Origin: Bacteroidales bacterium
GTDB lineage: Bacteria > Bacteroidota > Bacteroidia > Bacteroidales > F082
DNA: 64,000 nucleotides
Assembly: GCA_028277395.1 (NCBI GenBank)
Contig: JANQGJ010000099.1
Coordinates: forward strand, 1 to 64,000
Direction: 5' to 3'
A program made the translations under genes and the position numbers. The notes beneath the pieces are model-generated. The model had not been told where the DNA came from, did not search any database, and saw only the letters and a program-made list of their open reading frames with translations. Position 1 is the stretch's first letter; every line of letters starts with the position of its first letter. Below are positions 29,447 through 39,317 of this stretch, piece by piece.

Positions 29447-31450
29447 ATGAATAATAGTTACCGATTTACCATTGCAATTATTATTTTGTTTGCATTACCA
29501 GTATTTGTAAATAATGGTAATGCTCAGATAGCAAATGATTGTGATTTTAAAAGAAACCGATTTGCTGATAATTGGATTTTTGGAGATAATGCCGGTGTTA
29601 GTTTTAACGATCTGTCAAACCCTCAAATAGTTGATAATAACTACTTTGGTCCCGGAACAGAGAGAGCCTGGGGAGGAGTTTCAACAATTAGTGATGAAGA
29701 TGGAAACCTACTGTTTTATACTAACGGCATGAATATTTGGAACAAAAGCGCATATATCATGAATAACGGTTCAGGGTTACTTGGTTTTAATGGTGCATCA
29801 ATGTCATCTTTAATTGTCCCCTCACCGGGTAATGCAAAACAATATTATGTATTTTCTGTTGATATGTACATCCCCAATACTTTTACAAATGGTATAAATT
29901 ACAATATTGTAGATTTTACTGAGAATGCGGCTGGTAAGGTTATACATAAAAATCTGCCATTAATGAAAGAGAATGCACAAAAAATATGTGCTATTTTACA
30001 TGAAAATGGAAAAGACTATTGGATAATCACACATGGATTTGGACCAAACAATGGGAATCTGTTTTATGTTAACCTGCTTAGTGACACCATTGATGTAAAT
30101 TCACAAAGCTATTCCATAGGTGTAAATCAAACATTTGATTTGTTCAATACGCAAACATATAATAATGGGGTTGGTTATTTAAAAGCCTCTCCTAACGGTA
30201 ATAAAATAGCACAGGTTATATATCATGACGGAGTTATCGAAGTATTTGATTTCAACAGATCATCAGGAGTAATAAGTAATGCTATATCAAGTACCCCCGG
30301 TGATTTTGTGGGTCCATACGGAGTAGAGTTCTCACCTGACGGATCAAAACTTTATGTATCAACAACTCCTTTGAATAATCAGATTAACTACATATATCAA
30401 TTTGACCTGGAACAACCCGATCCTTTAAATAATCCTTATGAAGTAGCTGTTTTGACCATGTCCTCAGCCACTGACCTGCTTTTTGGAGCACTTCAGTTGT
30501 CATCAGACGGGAAGATTTATGTTAATAAATATTATGAAGGATCAGAAGGTTATAACAACCTTGGTGTTATATATAACCCGGACCGCCCGGGTATATCTTG
30601 CAATTACAATTCGCTTGAAGGAATTCCAGACTCAGAATTTAATCTTGGAAATGGTAATAGTTATTTTGGGCTACCAACATTTCCTTCCAATTTACTAAAC
30701 ACTCCGCCCTTTTGGAGCATTAACCGTTGCTTGAACGATACAACACATTTTAAAATCCGAAATACTTCAAACCTTGACCCGACATGGGATTTTAAAGACC
30801 CTCAGGGAACAGATATTTTGACTGACCCATACAATCCGGGATTTGTGTTTAGCCAGGCAGGAACTTACAGTGTTGAAATGACAGAATCCTATAATGGGGT
30901 TACCTACAATATACATACTGAAGACGTTGTAATAAATCCACTACCTGCCATTGATATTGGAGCAGGGTCTGATATAATATACATACTGCCCGGATCATCA
31001 ATTCGACTTGATGCAGGAGATGGATTCGATATATACTCATGGAATACGGGCGGCACAACTCAGTTTCTTGATGTAGCCGATACAGGAGAATACATTGCAA
31101 CTGTAACTGATTTCAATTGTTGTACAAACTCCGATACTGTAAGAATAAAATATGCAAGTTTAAGCTATCCCAATGCTTTTACACCTGAAGGAATTAATAT
31201 TGTGAATCAAACATTTAAAGTGATTGGTAATGTTGGCGCTATTTCAAAATACCAGTTCAGGATATTTAACCGCTGGGGACAAATGATATTTGAAACTGAT
31301 GATCCCCTGGAAGGATGGGATGGTACAAAAGATGGCTCACCGGCTCCAATTGGCACATATGTATATTCATCGGTATTCACAAGTTTCGAAAGTGGGATCC
31401 AATCAAGTATTGATATAAAAAATACAGGTACAGTTACATTAATTAGATAG
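29447..31450 (+). CDS. Secreted beta-propeller/PKD protein with type B T9SS (gliding-motility) C-terminal domain
   Basis: The 667-residue protein has a signal peptide (to about residue 26), a propeller-like region (about 40-400) with a repeated SxDGxKLYVS/SSDGKIYV motif, a PKD-like domain (about 440-500), a second Ig-like segment, and a type B sorting domain near 575-667 with YPNAFTPEG, FRIFNRWGQMIFET and WDGTKDGSPAPIGTYVY. Type B domains direct export by the type IX system, as in SprB-like adhesins. It lies 27 bases after the type A protein gene and is likely co-transcribed. Confidence 0.9.
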   Translation: MNNSYRFTIAIIILFALPVFVNNGNAQIANDCDFKRNRFADNWIFGDNAGVSFNDLSNPQIVDNNYFGPGTERAWGGVSTISDEDGNLLFYTNGMNIWNKSAYIMNNGSGLLGFNGASMSSLIVPSPGNAKQYYVFSVDMYIPNTFTNGINYNIVDFTENAAGKVIHKNLPLMKENAQKICAILHENGKDYWIITHGFGPNNGNLFYVNLLSDTIDVNSQSYSIGVNQTFDLFNTQTYNNGVGYLKASPNGNKIAQVIYHDGVIEVFDFNRSSGVISNAISSTPGDFVGPYGVEFSPDGSKLYVSTTPLNNQINYIYQFDLEQPDPLNNPYEVAVLTMSSATDLLFGALQLSSDGKIYVNKYYEGSEGYNNLGVIYNPDRPGISCNYNSLEGIPDSEFNLGNGNSYFGLPTFPSNLLNTPPFWSINRCLNDTTHFKIRNTSNLDPTWDFKDPQGTDILTDPYNPGFVFSQAGTYSVEMTESYNGVTYNIHTEDVVINPLPAIDIGAGSDIIYILPGSSIRLDAGDGFDIYSWNTGGTTQFLDVADTGEYIATVTDFNCCTNSDTVRIKYASLSYPNAFTPEGINIVNQTFKVIGNVGAISKYQFRIFNRWGQMIFETDDPLEGWDGTKDGSPAPIGTYVYSSVFTSFESGIQSSIDIKNTGTVTLIR

Positions 31451-31502
31451 AATTGATTAATCTTGTAATGTATTTTTTACTATTTATTAATACTTAATTA
31501 TA

Positions 31503-33635
31503 TTGAACCCTTCGATTTTAAAAATAGCCAACAGGCTAAATATTAAAGACTGGCAGGTAAATAATGCCATTGAACTTCTGGTTGACGGAGCAACTATTCC
31601 TTTTATTGCACGGTATCGCAAAGAGTACACAGGTGAGTTAACTGACATTGAATTACTTGAGATCAATAAGGAATATGACAGGTATCTTGCTCTTGAAGAA
31701 AGAAAAAAAGTCATCTTAAAATCTTTGGACGATAACAATCATCTGACTGAAAGTCTTAAAGATAGTATAACCTCTGCTGATACCATAAACGAGGTTGAAG
31801 ACCTATATCTACCTTTTAAACCCAAGCGAAAAACCAGGGCTGTTATGGCCAGGGAAAAAGGTCTGGAACCACTTGCCAGGATGATAATGTCGGAAAACAT
31901 CTATGATGTGGATGTAGCATCAGAAAAGTTCCTGTCAGATACTGTATTGACCACTGAAGACGCTATTTCTGGAGCGCGTGATATTATTGCAGAGTGGATA
32001 AGTGAGTATCAATGGGTAAGAAACAAATTACGACAACAGTTTGAGCGGTATAGTATCATTACTTCAACTGCTGTTAAAGGTAAGGAAGAAGAGGGTAAAA
32101 ACTATAGCAGTTGGTTTGACTGGAAAGAAAACATTAATAAAACACCTTCTCACAGGATTTTGGCGATGTTTAGAGGTGAAAAAGAAGGATTTCTCAGAGT
32201 CAAAATTCAGCCTGATGTCGAATTTGCCGATAAGCTGTTAATATCTCGTCTGATAAAGAAAAATAACGAGGCATCAAATCATAAACAAAAGGCAATTGAA
32301 GATTCTATTCGGAGACTGATATTTCCTTCTATTGAAACAGAGACTCGTAGTTTACTTAAAGAAAAAGCTGATGAATCATCAATTAAAGTATTCAGCAAGA
32401 ATCTTCAACAGCTCCTGCTAGCTCCTCCACTCGGTCAAAAAAGAGTTCTTGCAATTGATCCCGGTTTCAGAACGGGATGTAAACTGGTTTGTCTGGATGA
32501 AAATGGAAAGTTATTGCACAATGACACAATTTATCCTCATCCACCACAGAATCAGAGTTCAATGGCTATCAAGAAAATAAACAATCTGGTTGATTCTCAT
32601 AATATTCAGGCTATTGCAATCGGAAATGGTACAGCCGGTAGAGAAACAGAACAATTGATAGAAAGAATCAGGTTTAAACGGGATGTAATTGCCGTATCAG
32701 TAAATGAAGACGGAGCTTCCGTTTATTCAGCCTCTACAGCTGCAAGGGAAGAATTTCCTGATTATGATATAACCGTAAGAGGTGCAGTATCAATTGGGCG
32801 AAGACTTATGGACCCGTTGGCAGAACTTGTAAAAGTAGAACCGAAATCAATTGGCGTTGGTCAATATCAACATGATGTAAATCAAAAACTTCTAAAACAA
32901 AGCCTGCAGCTAACTGTTGAACTATGTGTTAATAAAGTAGGGGTTGAATTAAATACTGCCAGTAAGGAACTGCTAACTTACGTTTCAGGATTGGGGCCCA
33001 AACTTGCATCCCAGATAGTTGAATACAGAAATATAATTGGTAATTTCAAAAACAGGGACGAACTATTGGAAGTTCCGGGTTTGGGTAAAAAGGCATTTCA
33101 ACAGGCAGCCGGATTTCTTCGAATAAAAAATGGAGATAACATATTGGATAAAACCGCTGTTCATCCTGAAAATTATGTAATTGTACACAACATTGCCGGA
33201 AAATTAAACCTTAAACCGGATCAATTGATTGGTGACCGGAGTATACTTGGATCAATAAAACCAGATGATTTTGTTACCAAAGATTACGGACTGATTACAA
33301 TTAATGACATACTCAGTGAGCTGGAGAAACCCGGAAGAGATCCCCGAAAAAAATTCGAAACCGTGAAATTTGATAGTAGTATCAGAAGCATAGCTGATCT
33401 TTCAGTTGGCATTGTATTGCCGGGAATTGTCAATAACATTACTGCTTTTGGTGCTTTTGTGGATTTAGGCATTCATGAGTCTGCATTACTACATAAAAGT
33501 CAGATTGCGGATGAATTTGTAAATGATCCTGCTGATTATCTGCGAATTAATCAACAAGTGAAAGTAAAGATCATAGAAATAGATATTACACGTAAAAGGA
33601 TTGGATTATCAATGATCGGTGTAAACCAATATTAG
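31503..33635 (+). CDS. tex: Tex-family RNA-binding transcriptional accessory protein
   Basis: The 710-residue protein has the full Tex layout: N-terminal helical domain with IPFIARYRKEYTGELTD near residue 32, a YqgF-like RNase H fold (LAIDPGFRTGC near 312), helix-hairpin-helix motifs (about 480-560, including VPGLGKKAFQQAAGFLRI) and a C-terminal S1 domain (from 635, GIVNNITAFGAFVDLG). Tex binds nucleic acid and helps transcription and RNA decay; an orthologue is the core of eukaryotic Spt6. Translation starts at TTG (31503), since no nearby ATG fits. The stop overlaps the rnhB stop on the other strand. Confidence 0.96.
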   Translation: MNPSILKIANRLNIKDWQVNNAIELLVDGATIPFIARYRKEYTGELTDIELLEINKEYDRYLALEERKKVILKSLDDNNHLTESLKDSITSADTINEVEDLYLPFKPKRKTRAVMAREKGLEPLARMIMSENIYDVDVASEKFLSDTVLTTEDAISGARDIIAEWISEYQWVRNKLRQQFERYSIITSTAVKGKEEEGKNYSSWFDWKENINKTPSHRILAMFRGEKEGFLRVKIQPDVEFADKLLISRLIKKNNEASNHKQKAIEDSIRRLIFPSIETETRSLLKEKADESSIKVFSKNLQQLLLAPPLGQKRVLAIDPGFRTGCKLVCLDENGKLLHNDTIYPHPPQNQSSMAIKKINNLVDSHNIQAIAIGNGTAGRETEQLIERIRFKRDVIAVSVNEDGASVYSASTAAREEFPDYDITVRGAVSIGRRLMDPLAELVKVEPKSIGVGQYQHDVNQKLLKQSLQLTVELCVNKVGVELNTASKELLTYVSGLGPKLASQIVEYRNIIGNFKNRDELLEVPGLGKKAFQQAAGFLRIKNGDNILDKTAVHPENYVIVHNIAGKLNLKPDQLIGDRSILGSIKPDDFVTKDYGLITINDILSELEKPGRDPRKKFETVKFDSSIRSIADLSVGIVLPGIVNNITAFGAFVDLGIHESALLHKSQIADEFVNDPADYLRINQQVKVKIIEIDITRKRIGLSMIGVNQY

Positions 33636-34228
33636 AAATCCATTTTCAACTGTATATTGCAATTAAAAGATTTCCTGTGTAATTCAGATACACCAAAATC
33701 ACGGATTGCTATTTTGTGCTCAGGAGTTGGATAACCTTTATTTTTATCCCACCTGTAGTTTGGAAATTTCTGATGCATTTGAATCATATAATCATCTCTG
33801 TAAGTCTTTGCCAATACAGAGGCCGCTGCTATTGACATATATTTGCCATCTCCTTTAATAATGCATTTATAAGGAATTCCATTATACTCCTTAAACTTAT
33901 TACCATCGATCAATAATAATTCTGGTTTGATTTTCAATTTGTCCAGAGCTCTGTGCATAGAATAAATTGATGCATTTAGTATATTTACTTCATCAATCTC
34001 TTCAGGAGAATATGATGCTACAGCCCAGGCAATTGCATCATTCTCTATGTTCTCTCTTAATTTATATCGTGTATTTGAATTTATTTTTTTTGAATCATCC
34101 AGAAATTCATTTGAGTAATCTCTGGGCAATATTACAGCTGCGGCAAAAACTGGTCCGGCCAGACATCCTCTGCCTGCCTCATCACAACCGGCCTCTATCT
34201 TTGTATCAGAATAACAAACACTTAGCAT
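33632..34228 (-). CDS. rnhB: Ribonuclease HII
   Basis: The 198-residue protein has the RNase HII opening EAGCDEAGRGCLAGPV with the catalytic DEAGRG, the ELLLIDGNKF block with a third acidic residue, and the conserved AAASVLAKTYRDDYM tract. It nicks 5' to ribonucleotides embedded in DNA, starting ribonucleotide excision repair. It is the last gene of the minus-strand run that starts with the M23 peptidase gene, 16 bases after the DUF6427 gene. The stop codon overlaps that of tex by two bases, in opposite directions. Confidence 0.97.
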   Translation of the reverse strand: MLSVCYSDTKIEAGCDEAGRGCLAGPVFAAAVILPRDYSNEFLDDSKKINSNTRYKLRENIENDAIAWAVASYSPEEIDEVNILNASIYSMHRALDKLKIKPELLLIDGNKFKEYNGIPYKCIIKGDGKYMSIAAASVLAKTYRDDYMIQMHQKFPNYRWDKNKGYPTPEHKIAIRDFGVSELHRKSFNCNIQLKMDF

Positions 34229-34244
34229 AAATTACTTCCCATAT

Positions 34245-35234
34245 TTAAATAGTTGATCTAAAAAAGTTGTTAAACAATGTCAAGTAATTACTTACAAATA
34301 CTAATAACAACATAAATATAATCAGGTAATTATAAATTTTGGTTTTTTTTACGTTGCTAAACCAGTGAGCTGTAATAATTGTACCGGGAATAACTAATAA
34401 TAATGCCTTTGTTGATATGCCTGTAAGTAATAGGATACCCAAAACCAATATGAACCAGAATATAGAAATTATTAAATTCCTGCGCAGATTGATACTCTTT
34501 TCATTAAGTTTACCGCTTACACCAAGTATTGAAATAACAATAGTGAAAAGAAAAACAACCAATAAAATAAATTCAATTGAGTCACCTGGTAATATCAACC
34601 CAATACTCACATTGATAGAATCAGAGAATAATTCAAGCTCATTTAATAGTGTTCCCTGAGAAAAAAACCATGAAAACATGAAAAAATAAGGTAATAGTAC
34701 CCCAAGCAATGTAATAACAATTGTTCTCCATGATAATATACGATGAACAATTATTGATATCCATACAAGCAAGAATAATAATACCAGTGCCGGGTAAAAA
34801 AATGATGTCACTCCAATTAAAAATGATGCATTAAAAATTACAGGTTCTGCATTTTTTATATACGGTAAACGCATAAGATTTGACCACACAAAAATCAACA
34901 TAAGGTTTACAATCATGAAACTACCTAAATAATGACCGGTATTAAACAAACTTGAAAATACAATATAAAACAGTAGTACCAGAGTTCCGAGATTACCAGA
35001 AAAGCCATTATCAATTGCGAATTTATTCAGAATAACTGAGGTTACTAAAACAAGTATAAAAGAAAAGAGAGATAAAACAACAGTATTCGAAAACTTAAAT
35101 AACAGGTTACTCCATATTAAACCAATCTCTCCCCCATTAAATGGGACCAGAAAAGATGGTATCCACAATATCAGTCCTATTAAAAAGCATACGAAATATC
35201 TGGATATATAACCTGTATTAAAATATTTAATCAT
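34245..35234 (-). CDS. DUF6427-like polytopic membrane protein
   Basis: The 329-residue protein consists almost entirely of hydrophobic segments, about ten transmembrane helices, separated by short polar turns. From its length, composition and position next to purD I assign it to the Bacteroidota membrane family DUF6427, though I cannot confirm this by search. Members have no known function. A loop of about 20 residues between helices near residue 195 is the only substantial soluble segment. It is separated from purD by two bases and from rnhB by 16, so it is part of their transcript. Confidence 0.65.
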   Translation of the reverse strand: MIKYFNTGYISRYFVCFLIGLILWIPSFLVPFNGGEIGLIWSNLLFKFSNTVVLSLFSFILVLVTSVILNKFAIDNGFSGNLGTLVLLFYIVFSSLFNTGHYLGSFMIVNLMLIFVWSNLMRLPYIKNAEPVIFNASFLIGVTSFFYPALVLLFLLVWISIIVHRILSWRTIVITLLGVLLPYFFMFSWFFSQGTLLNELELFSDSINVSIGLILPGDSIEFILLVVFLFTIVISILGVSGKLNEKSINLRRNLIISIFWFILVLGILLLTGISTKALLLVIPGTIITAHWFSNVKKTKIYNYLIIFMLLLVFVSNYLTLFNNFFRSTI

Positions 35235-35236
35235 TA

Positions 35237-36523
35237 CTATTCCTGAGACAGGTCAAATCCTATATCTCTTCTTACGTATTTTCCATCAAAATCTATCATA
35301 TCAACATTCGCATATGCATTTTCCAGAGCATCTTTCATGTTTGATCCAAATGAGGTTACAGCTATAACCCTTCCTCCTGATGTTTTTATTGAATTATTTT
35401 CAATATCTGTTGCCGTTCCCGCATGAAAAACAATACAATTATTTACATTTTCCAACCCGGTTATCACCTTACCTTTTTCATAGTGCTCAGGATATCCTCC
35501 TGAAACAATCATGATTGCAGCAGCTGTACGTGGATCGGTTTCCAGTTCGCATCCATTTAATTCACCTTTGGCGGTAGCTTCAAACAGTTCAACTAAATCA
35601 GTGGATATTCGTGGTATAACTGATTCCGCTTCAGGATCCCCCATCCTGCAATTATACTCAATTACATAAGGGTTATTGTCAACATTAATTAGTCCAAAGA
35701 AAATAAAACCTTTGTAATCAACGTTTTCACTTTTCAGCCCGTTAATTGTTGGTATAATAATTTGATTTTCCACTTTTTGCATAAAATCCGTATCCGCAAA
35801 TGGTACCGGGGAAACAGATCCCATCCCTCCGGTGTTCAAACCTGTATCAACCTCTCCAATGCGTTTATAATCTTTAGCTTCAGGTAATACAACATAATCT
35901 TTACCGTCTGTGAGGACAAAAACTGACAACTCAATACCTGCCAGAAACTCTTCAATTACAACATTTTTGGATGCATTACCAAACTTTTCATCCATAATCA
36001 TGGATTTAAGTTCACTTTTTGCTTCATCAGGGTCATTCAGAATCAAAACTCCTTTTCCCGCAGCTAATCCATCAGCTTTAAGAACATATGGTGCCTTCAA
36101 ATTATCTATAAATGAATAACCTTCATCGAGATTAGTTTCATCAAATGAACTATATGAGGCTGTTGGAATATTGTATTTTGCCATAAATTCCTTGGCAAAT
36201 TTCTTACTTCCTTCCAGCATTGATCCTTCCTTTGAAGGACCAATAACATATATATCCCTCAATACAGGGTCATACATAAAAAAATCACAAATGCCCTGAA
36301 CAAGTGGTGCTTCAGGTCCAACTATCACCATATCGATCTCATTCTCAACAACAATCATTTTTATATTATTAAAATCATCGAGGTCAACAGGAATATTTGT
36401 TCCAACATTCCTTGTTCCTGCATTTCCTGGTGCAATAAAAATGTTTTTTACACGTGAACTTTGAGCGACCTTCCACGCAAAGGCATGTTCTCTTCCACCA
36501 CTACCAAGTATTAGTATATTCAT
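35237..36523 (-). CDS. purD: Phosphoribosylamine-glycine ligase
   Basis: The 428-residue protein has the PurD N-terminus [17 protein letters not shown], an ATP-grasp core with [17 protein letters not shown] and the [11 protein letters not shown] block, and the [15 protein letters not shown] metal/ATP site. It joins 5-phosphoribosylamine and glycine with ATP to give glycinamide ribotide, the second step of purine synthesis. No other pur gene is nearby. It lies between a glycosyltransferase gene (18-base gap) and a membrane protein gene (2-base gap), so its transcription is shared with envelope genes. Confidence 0.98.
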   Translation of the reverse strand: MNILILGSGGREHAFAWKVAQSSRVKNIFIAPGNAGTRNVGTNIPVDLDDFNNIKMIVVENEIDMVIVGPEAPLVQGICDFFMYDPVLRDIYVIGPSKEGSMLEGSKKFAKEFMAKYNIPTASYSSFDETNLDEGYSFIDNLKAPYVLKADGLAAGKGVLILNDPDEAKSELKSMIMDEKFGNASKNVVIEEFLAGIELSVFVLTDGKDYVVLPEAKDYKRIGEVDTGLNTGGMGSVSPVPFADTDFMQKVENQIIIPTINGLKSENVDYKGFIFFGLINVDNNPYVIEYNCRMGDPEAESVIPRISTDLVELFEATAKGELNGCELETDPRTAAAIMIVSGGYPEHYEKGKVITGLENVNNCIVFHAGTATDIENNSIKTSGGRVIAVTSFGSNMKDALENAYANVDMIDFDGKYVRRDIGFDLSQE

Positions 36524-36540
36524 TTAAGTATATTTTAGTT

Positions 36541-37671
36541 TCAGTTATTATCAACAGTTTTAAGAATAGAGTCCCATAAATTATCAGCTGTTTTCTCCCA
36601 TGAAAAAAAGCCTCTTCTTTTACATGCTTTTCTTATAAGGTCATTTCTCAATTCCATATCTGTACAAATCTGATGCATTGCATCTTTTATCTGTTCAGTA
36701 TCTCCGGGGCTTACAAAAATAGCTGCATCTCCGGCTATCTCTGGCATTGACGTCACATTTGAGGTAATAACCGGTATTTCTGCGTTAAAAGCTTCTAATA
36801 TTGGTATTCCAAAGCCCTCAAAATAAGATGCATAAACCAAAGCAAGCGAAGACCCAACAGTTTTACTAAGGTCATCAGATTCCAGTCTTCCTGTAAATAT
36901 TACATCATTTTTATGCTTCATATTGGTGTAAGCCTGCTTAATATCCTGCGACCAGTACATTTTTTCGCCTACAACTACAAATTTTGTATCTGATGAATTA
37001 TTATTTTTAAACTTATCAAAAGCAATAAATATATTAGCCAGATTCTTCCTTGGGTTTAAAGCTCCTACAAAAACAAAGAAATCACTTCCTCCTGTAAGTT
37101 TTGCTTTTACCATCTTTTTAATATCCGAACTTAAAGGTTTAAACTTATTATTCGAACCATTATAAACAACATCAATCTTATTCTCATCTATACCATATTG
37201 CTCCACAATATCATTTTTCGAGAACTCTGATACTGTGGCTATACGTCGTGCTTTTCGTGCAAACTTTGGAGTGAAAAACCTGTAGTATTTTCTTGCAATA
37301 GCCGGCATGAGTTTTGGATAATGCTCAAAGTTCAAATCATGAATTACTACAAGATCCGGGAATTTCGAAGACAACGACAGATATGCATCAGGAGAAACAA
37401 AAATATCAGGTTCAATCTTTTTCAATGCACGTGGAACTGAAAATTCAAACCACAAATAGTGTAAAACAGGATGTCTCGCCTGTGGTCCAATTACTACCGG
37501 TATTACATTATCGGCAAAAATAAACTCTTTACTATATTTCCTGTCAAAAATAAAGAAGAAATCATGTTCAGGATACTTTAAAACTATGCGTTTCAATGAT
37601 TCGAAAGTAAACCACCCAATTCCCTCCAATTTATTCTTAAGTAGCAAACGTGTATTTACTGCTATTCTCAA
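36541..37671 (-). CDS. GT4-family (GT-B fold) glycosyltransferase
   Basis: The 376-residue protein has the GT4 architecture: an N-terminal Rossmann-like half (VIHDLNFEHYPKLMP near 120) and a C-terminal donor-binding half with FVGALNPRKNL near 204 and the EGFGIPILEAFNAEIPVIT block near 288, which holds the E(x7)E motif that contacts the nucleotide sugar. It is cytoplasmic or peripheral. The donor and acceptor cannot be read from sequence. Neighbouring PAP2 phosphatase and O-antigen-ligase-like genes elsewhere in the window suggest a role in lipid-linked polysaccharide synthesis. The gap to purD is 17 bases. Confidence 0.92.
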   Translation of the reverse strand: MRIAVNTRLLLKNKLEGIGWFTFESLKRIVLKYPEHDFFFIFDRKYSKEFIFADNVIPVVIGPQARHPVLHYLWFEFSVPRALKKIEPDIFVSPDAYLSLSSKFPDLVVIHDLNFEHYPKLMPAIARKYYRFFTPKFARKARRIATVSEFSKNDIVEQYGIDENKIDVVYNGSNNKFKPLSSDIKKMVKAKLTGGSDFFVFVGALNPRKNLANIFIAFDKFKNNNSSDTKFVVVGEKMYWSQDIKQAYTNMKHKNDVIFTGRLESDDLSKTVGSSLALVYASYFEGFGIPILEAFNAEIPVITSNVTSMPEIAGDAAIFVSPGDTEQIKDAMHQICTDMELRNDLIRKACKRRGFFSWEKTADNLWDSILKTVDNN

Positions 37672-37714
37672 ACTTTCTCTCTAATTAAATTTGACACAAA
37701 TATCCAAAAAAAAC

Positions 37715-38275
37715 TTAGATACGCTTGTATAGTTTTTGAAAAAGGTAGTAACAGATAATTCCAATCACAAAACCAAGAATACTACCTGCAATAACATCAG
37801 AAGGATAATGTACACCAAGGTAAACCCTGCTATAAATAATAGATATAACATAAATACTCATTAAGGGAATGATCCATTTATGTTTTCTATGTAACAGTAA
37901 TATTAAATAAGTTGCCAAAGCCGAACTATTGGCAGCATGAGAAGATACAAATCCATATTTTCCACCACAGCCCTTAACCATGTGTAACAACGGTTGTAAT
38001 TCGGAATTATAACATGGTCTTAACCTGTGAAAAAAGTTTTTGAACAAATGAACCGAGATCTGATCCGACAAAAAAATCAAAAAAGCAATGATAAGAAGTA
38101 CCAGCCAAAACTTCTTTCCAAAATCAATAATAATTTTATACAATAAAACCAGGTAAAGAGGAATCCATCCTGTTTTTGAACTAAGGAATAACATTACCTG
38201 ATCCGCTATATGCCCATTAAATCCATTAATGGATAGTAACAATTCTTTATCAAGTGTTATTAAATATTCAAACAT
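37715..38275 (-). CDS. PAP2-superfamily membrane phosphatase
   Basis: The 186-residue integral membrane protein shows the three PAP2 phosphatase motifs: KNFFHRLRP at 79-87 (K-x6-RP), SSHAANS at 111-117 (PSGH-like, with Ala in the glycine position) and SRVYLGVHYPSD at 149-160 (SR-x5-H-x3-D). These enzymes dephosphorylate lipid phosphates such as undecaprenyl pyrophosphate, phosphatidylglycerophosphate or lipid A. The catalytic His residues are intact. Placed between a glycosyltransferase and an envelope protein, it may recycle carrier lipid. About five transmembrane helices are predicted by eye. Confidence 0.93.
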   Translation of the reverse strand: MFEYLITLDKELLLSINGFNGHIADQVMLFLSSKTGWIPLYLVLLYKIIIDFGKKFWLVLLIIAFLIFLSDQISVHLFKNFFHRLRPCYNSELQPLLHMVKGCGGKYGFVSSHAANSSALATYLILLLHRKHKWIIPLMSIYVISIIYSRVYLGVHYPSDVIAGSILGFVIGIICYYLFQKLYKRI

Positions 38276-38312
38276 AATCAGGTAATAAATGCTTACTATT
38301 AAGCAATAAAAA

Positions 38313-38942
38313 CTACTTTTTCCCTCCGTTTACTGCTATCTTCTTTTGTTCGTAGTAATGAGAATTATATGGATCTCTTTTTATTAAAATATCAATATAT
38401 TGTATTGCTCTTTTATAATTCCCTTTTTTCATGAATTTTTCCATTTTCTTTATATAATACTCATCGCCATTACATAAATATCCGGGATTATCCTGTTCAA
38501 TAACCAGGAGGGCATCTTCTGTATTCGTTTCCGTTCCTGAGAGTTTAAACTGAATAGGAACTTCAAACCTTGAGTATTTATCATCATTACAGGTATTCCA
38601 CTGTCCTGAGGTATTTGAAAAGAAATATGATATCTCATCATCAATACCATAGCCCAGCGGGGTTTTTATTTTCACATTGTAAACCTCACCTTCACAACTT
38701 ACTCGAAACGATACTATGGCTATCCCCATTATACAATTACTAACGGCAACAGAAGGATATCCTACAGTTTGATTAAATAGTTTTTCGAAAGTATAGAATC
38801 CTCCTTTATACCTGTAATTAAGCAATTCTATTATATTATCTTTACGTTTCTGAGAAATGGATTTCTGTTCCTGAGCTACTCCCTCACCCAGTGTACAAAA
38901 TATTAACAGAACAATAATCAAAGGTGTTACTTTCCTCATCAT
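38313..38942 (-). CDS. Exported protein with TonB-C-like domain and TPR-like tail
   Basis: The 209-residue protein has a signal peptide (to about residue 24, ending GVAQ) and then a segment (about 65-135) with the alternating pattern of TonB C-terminal domains: IAIVSFRVSCEGEVYNVKI, then an ISYFFSNTSGQWNTC helix and a FEVPIQFKL strand. The tail (about 150-209) looks like one to two TPR-like helical pairs (YKRAIQYIDILIKRDPYNSHYYEQKK). I see no membrane anchor beyond the signal peptide, so it is not a normal TonB. A periplasmic scaffold role is guessed. It lies between the MerR and PAP2 genes. Confidence 0.6.
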   Translation of the reverse strand: MMRKVTPLIIVLLIFCTLGEGVAQEQKSISQKRKDNIIELLNYRYKGGFYTFEKLFNQTVGYPSVAVSNCIMGIAIVSFRVSCEGEVYNVKIKTPLGYGIDDEISYFFSNTSGQWNTCNDDKYSRFEVPIQFKLSGTETNTEDALLVIEQDNPGYLCNGDEYYIKKMEKFMKKGNYKRAIQYIDILIKRDPYNSHYYEQKKIAVNGGKK

Positions 38943-38975
38943 AATTTAATTTTATAGATTTGAGTAACCAGAACA

Positions 38976-39305
38976 CTACCTGGTTTCCAAAACTTCTTTT
39001 ATTGAAACTAAAAGTTCTCTTGTTTTTTTAAGAGTTACTATTACCTCAAGCTTATCAATGGTGTTTTCATTCTTTCTGGTAGCCAGATATTCCTTTACGC
39101 CCTGAATTGTCATTCCTTTTTCTTTTACCAGATGGTAAACAATATCAATATTATCAACATCCTTTTTAGAATAATATCTTGTCCCTTTTGAATTCTTCTT
39201 TGGTCTGATAAAATCAAACTCCTTCTCCCAATATCTCAACAATGAAGGGTTAACGTTAAATTTTTTTGCAATATCGCCGATCTTAAAATAAATCTTTTCA
39301 GTCAT
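38976..39305 (-). CDS. MerR-family transcriptional regulator
   Basis: The 109-residue protein is a small MerR-like regulator with its winged helix-turn-helix at about 5-72 (FKIGDIAKKFNVNPSLLRYWE, then KGTRYYSKKDVDNI). The rest is a short coiled-coil dimerisation helix, with no metal- or ligand-binding tail. Similar short MerR proteins are conserved in Bacteroidota next to the M23 peptidase gene. It probably acts in DNA binding at one or a few promoters. The gene is 12 bases after the M23 gene in a single transcript, and 33 bases before the TonB-C-like gene. Confidence 0.9.
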   Translation of the reverse strand: MTEKIYFKIGDIAKKFNVNPSLLRYWEKEFDFIRPKKNSKGTRYYSKKDVDNIDIVYHLVKEKGMTIQGVKEYLATRKNENTIDKLEVIVTLKKTRELLVSIKEVLETR

Positions 39306-39317
39306 ACATTAACAAGA

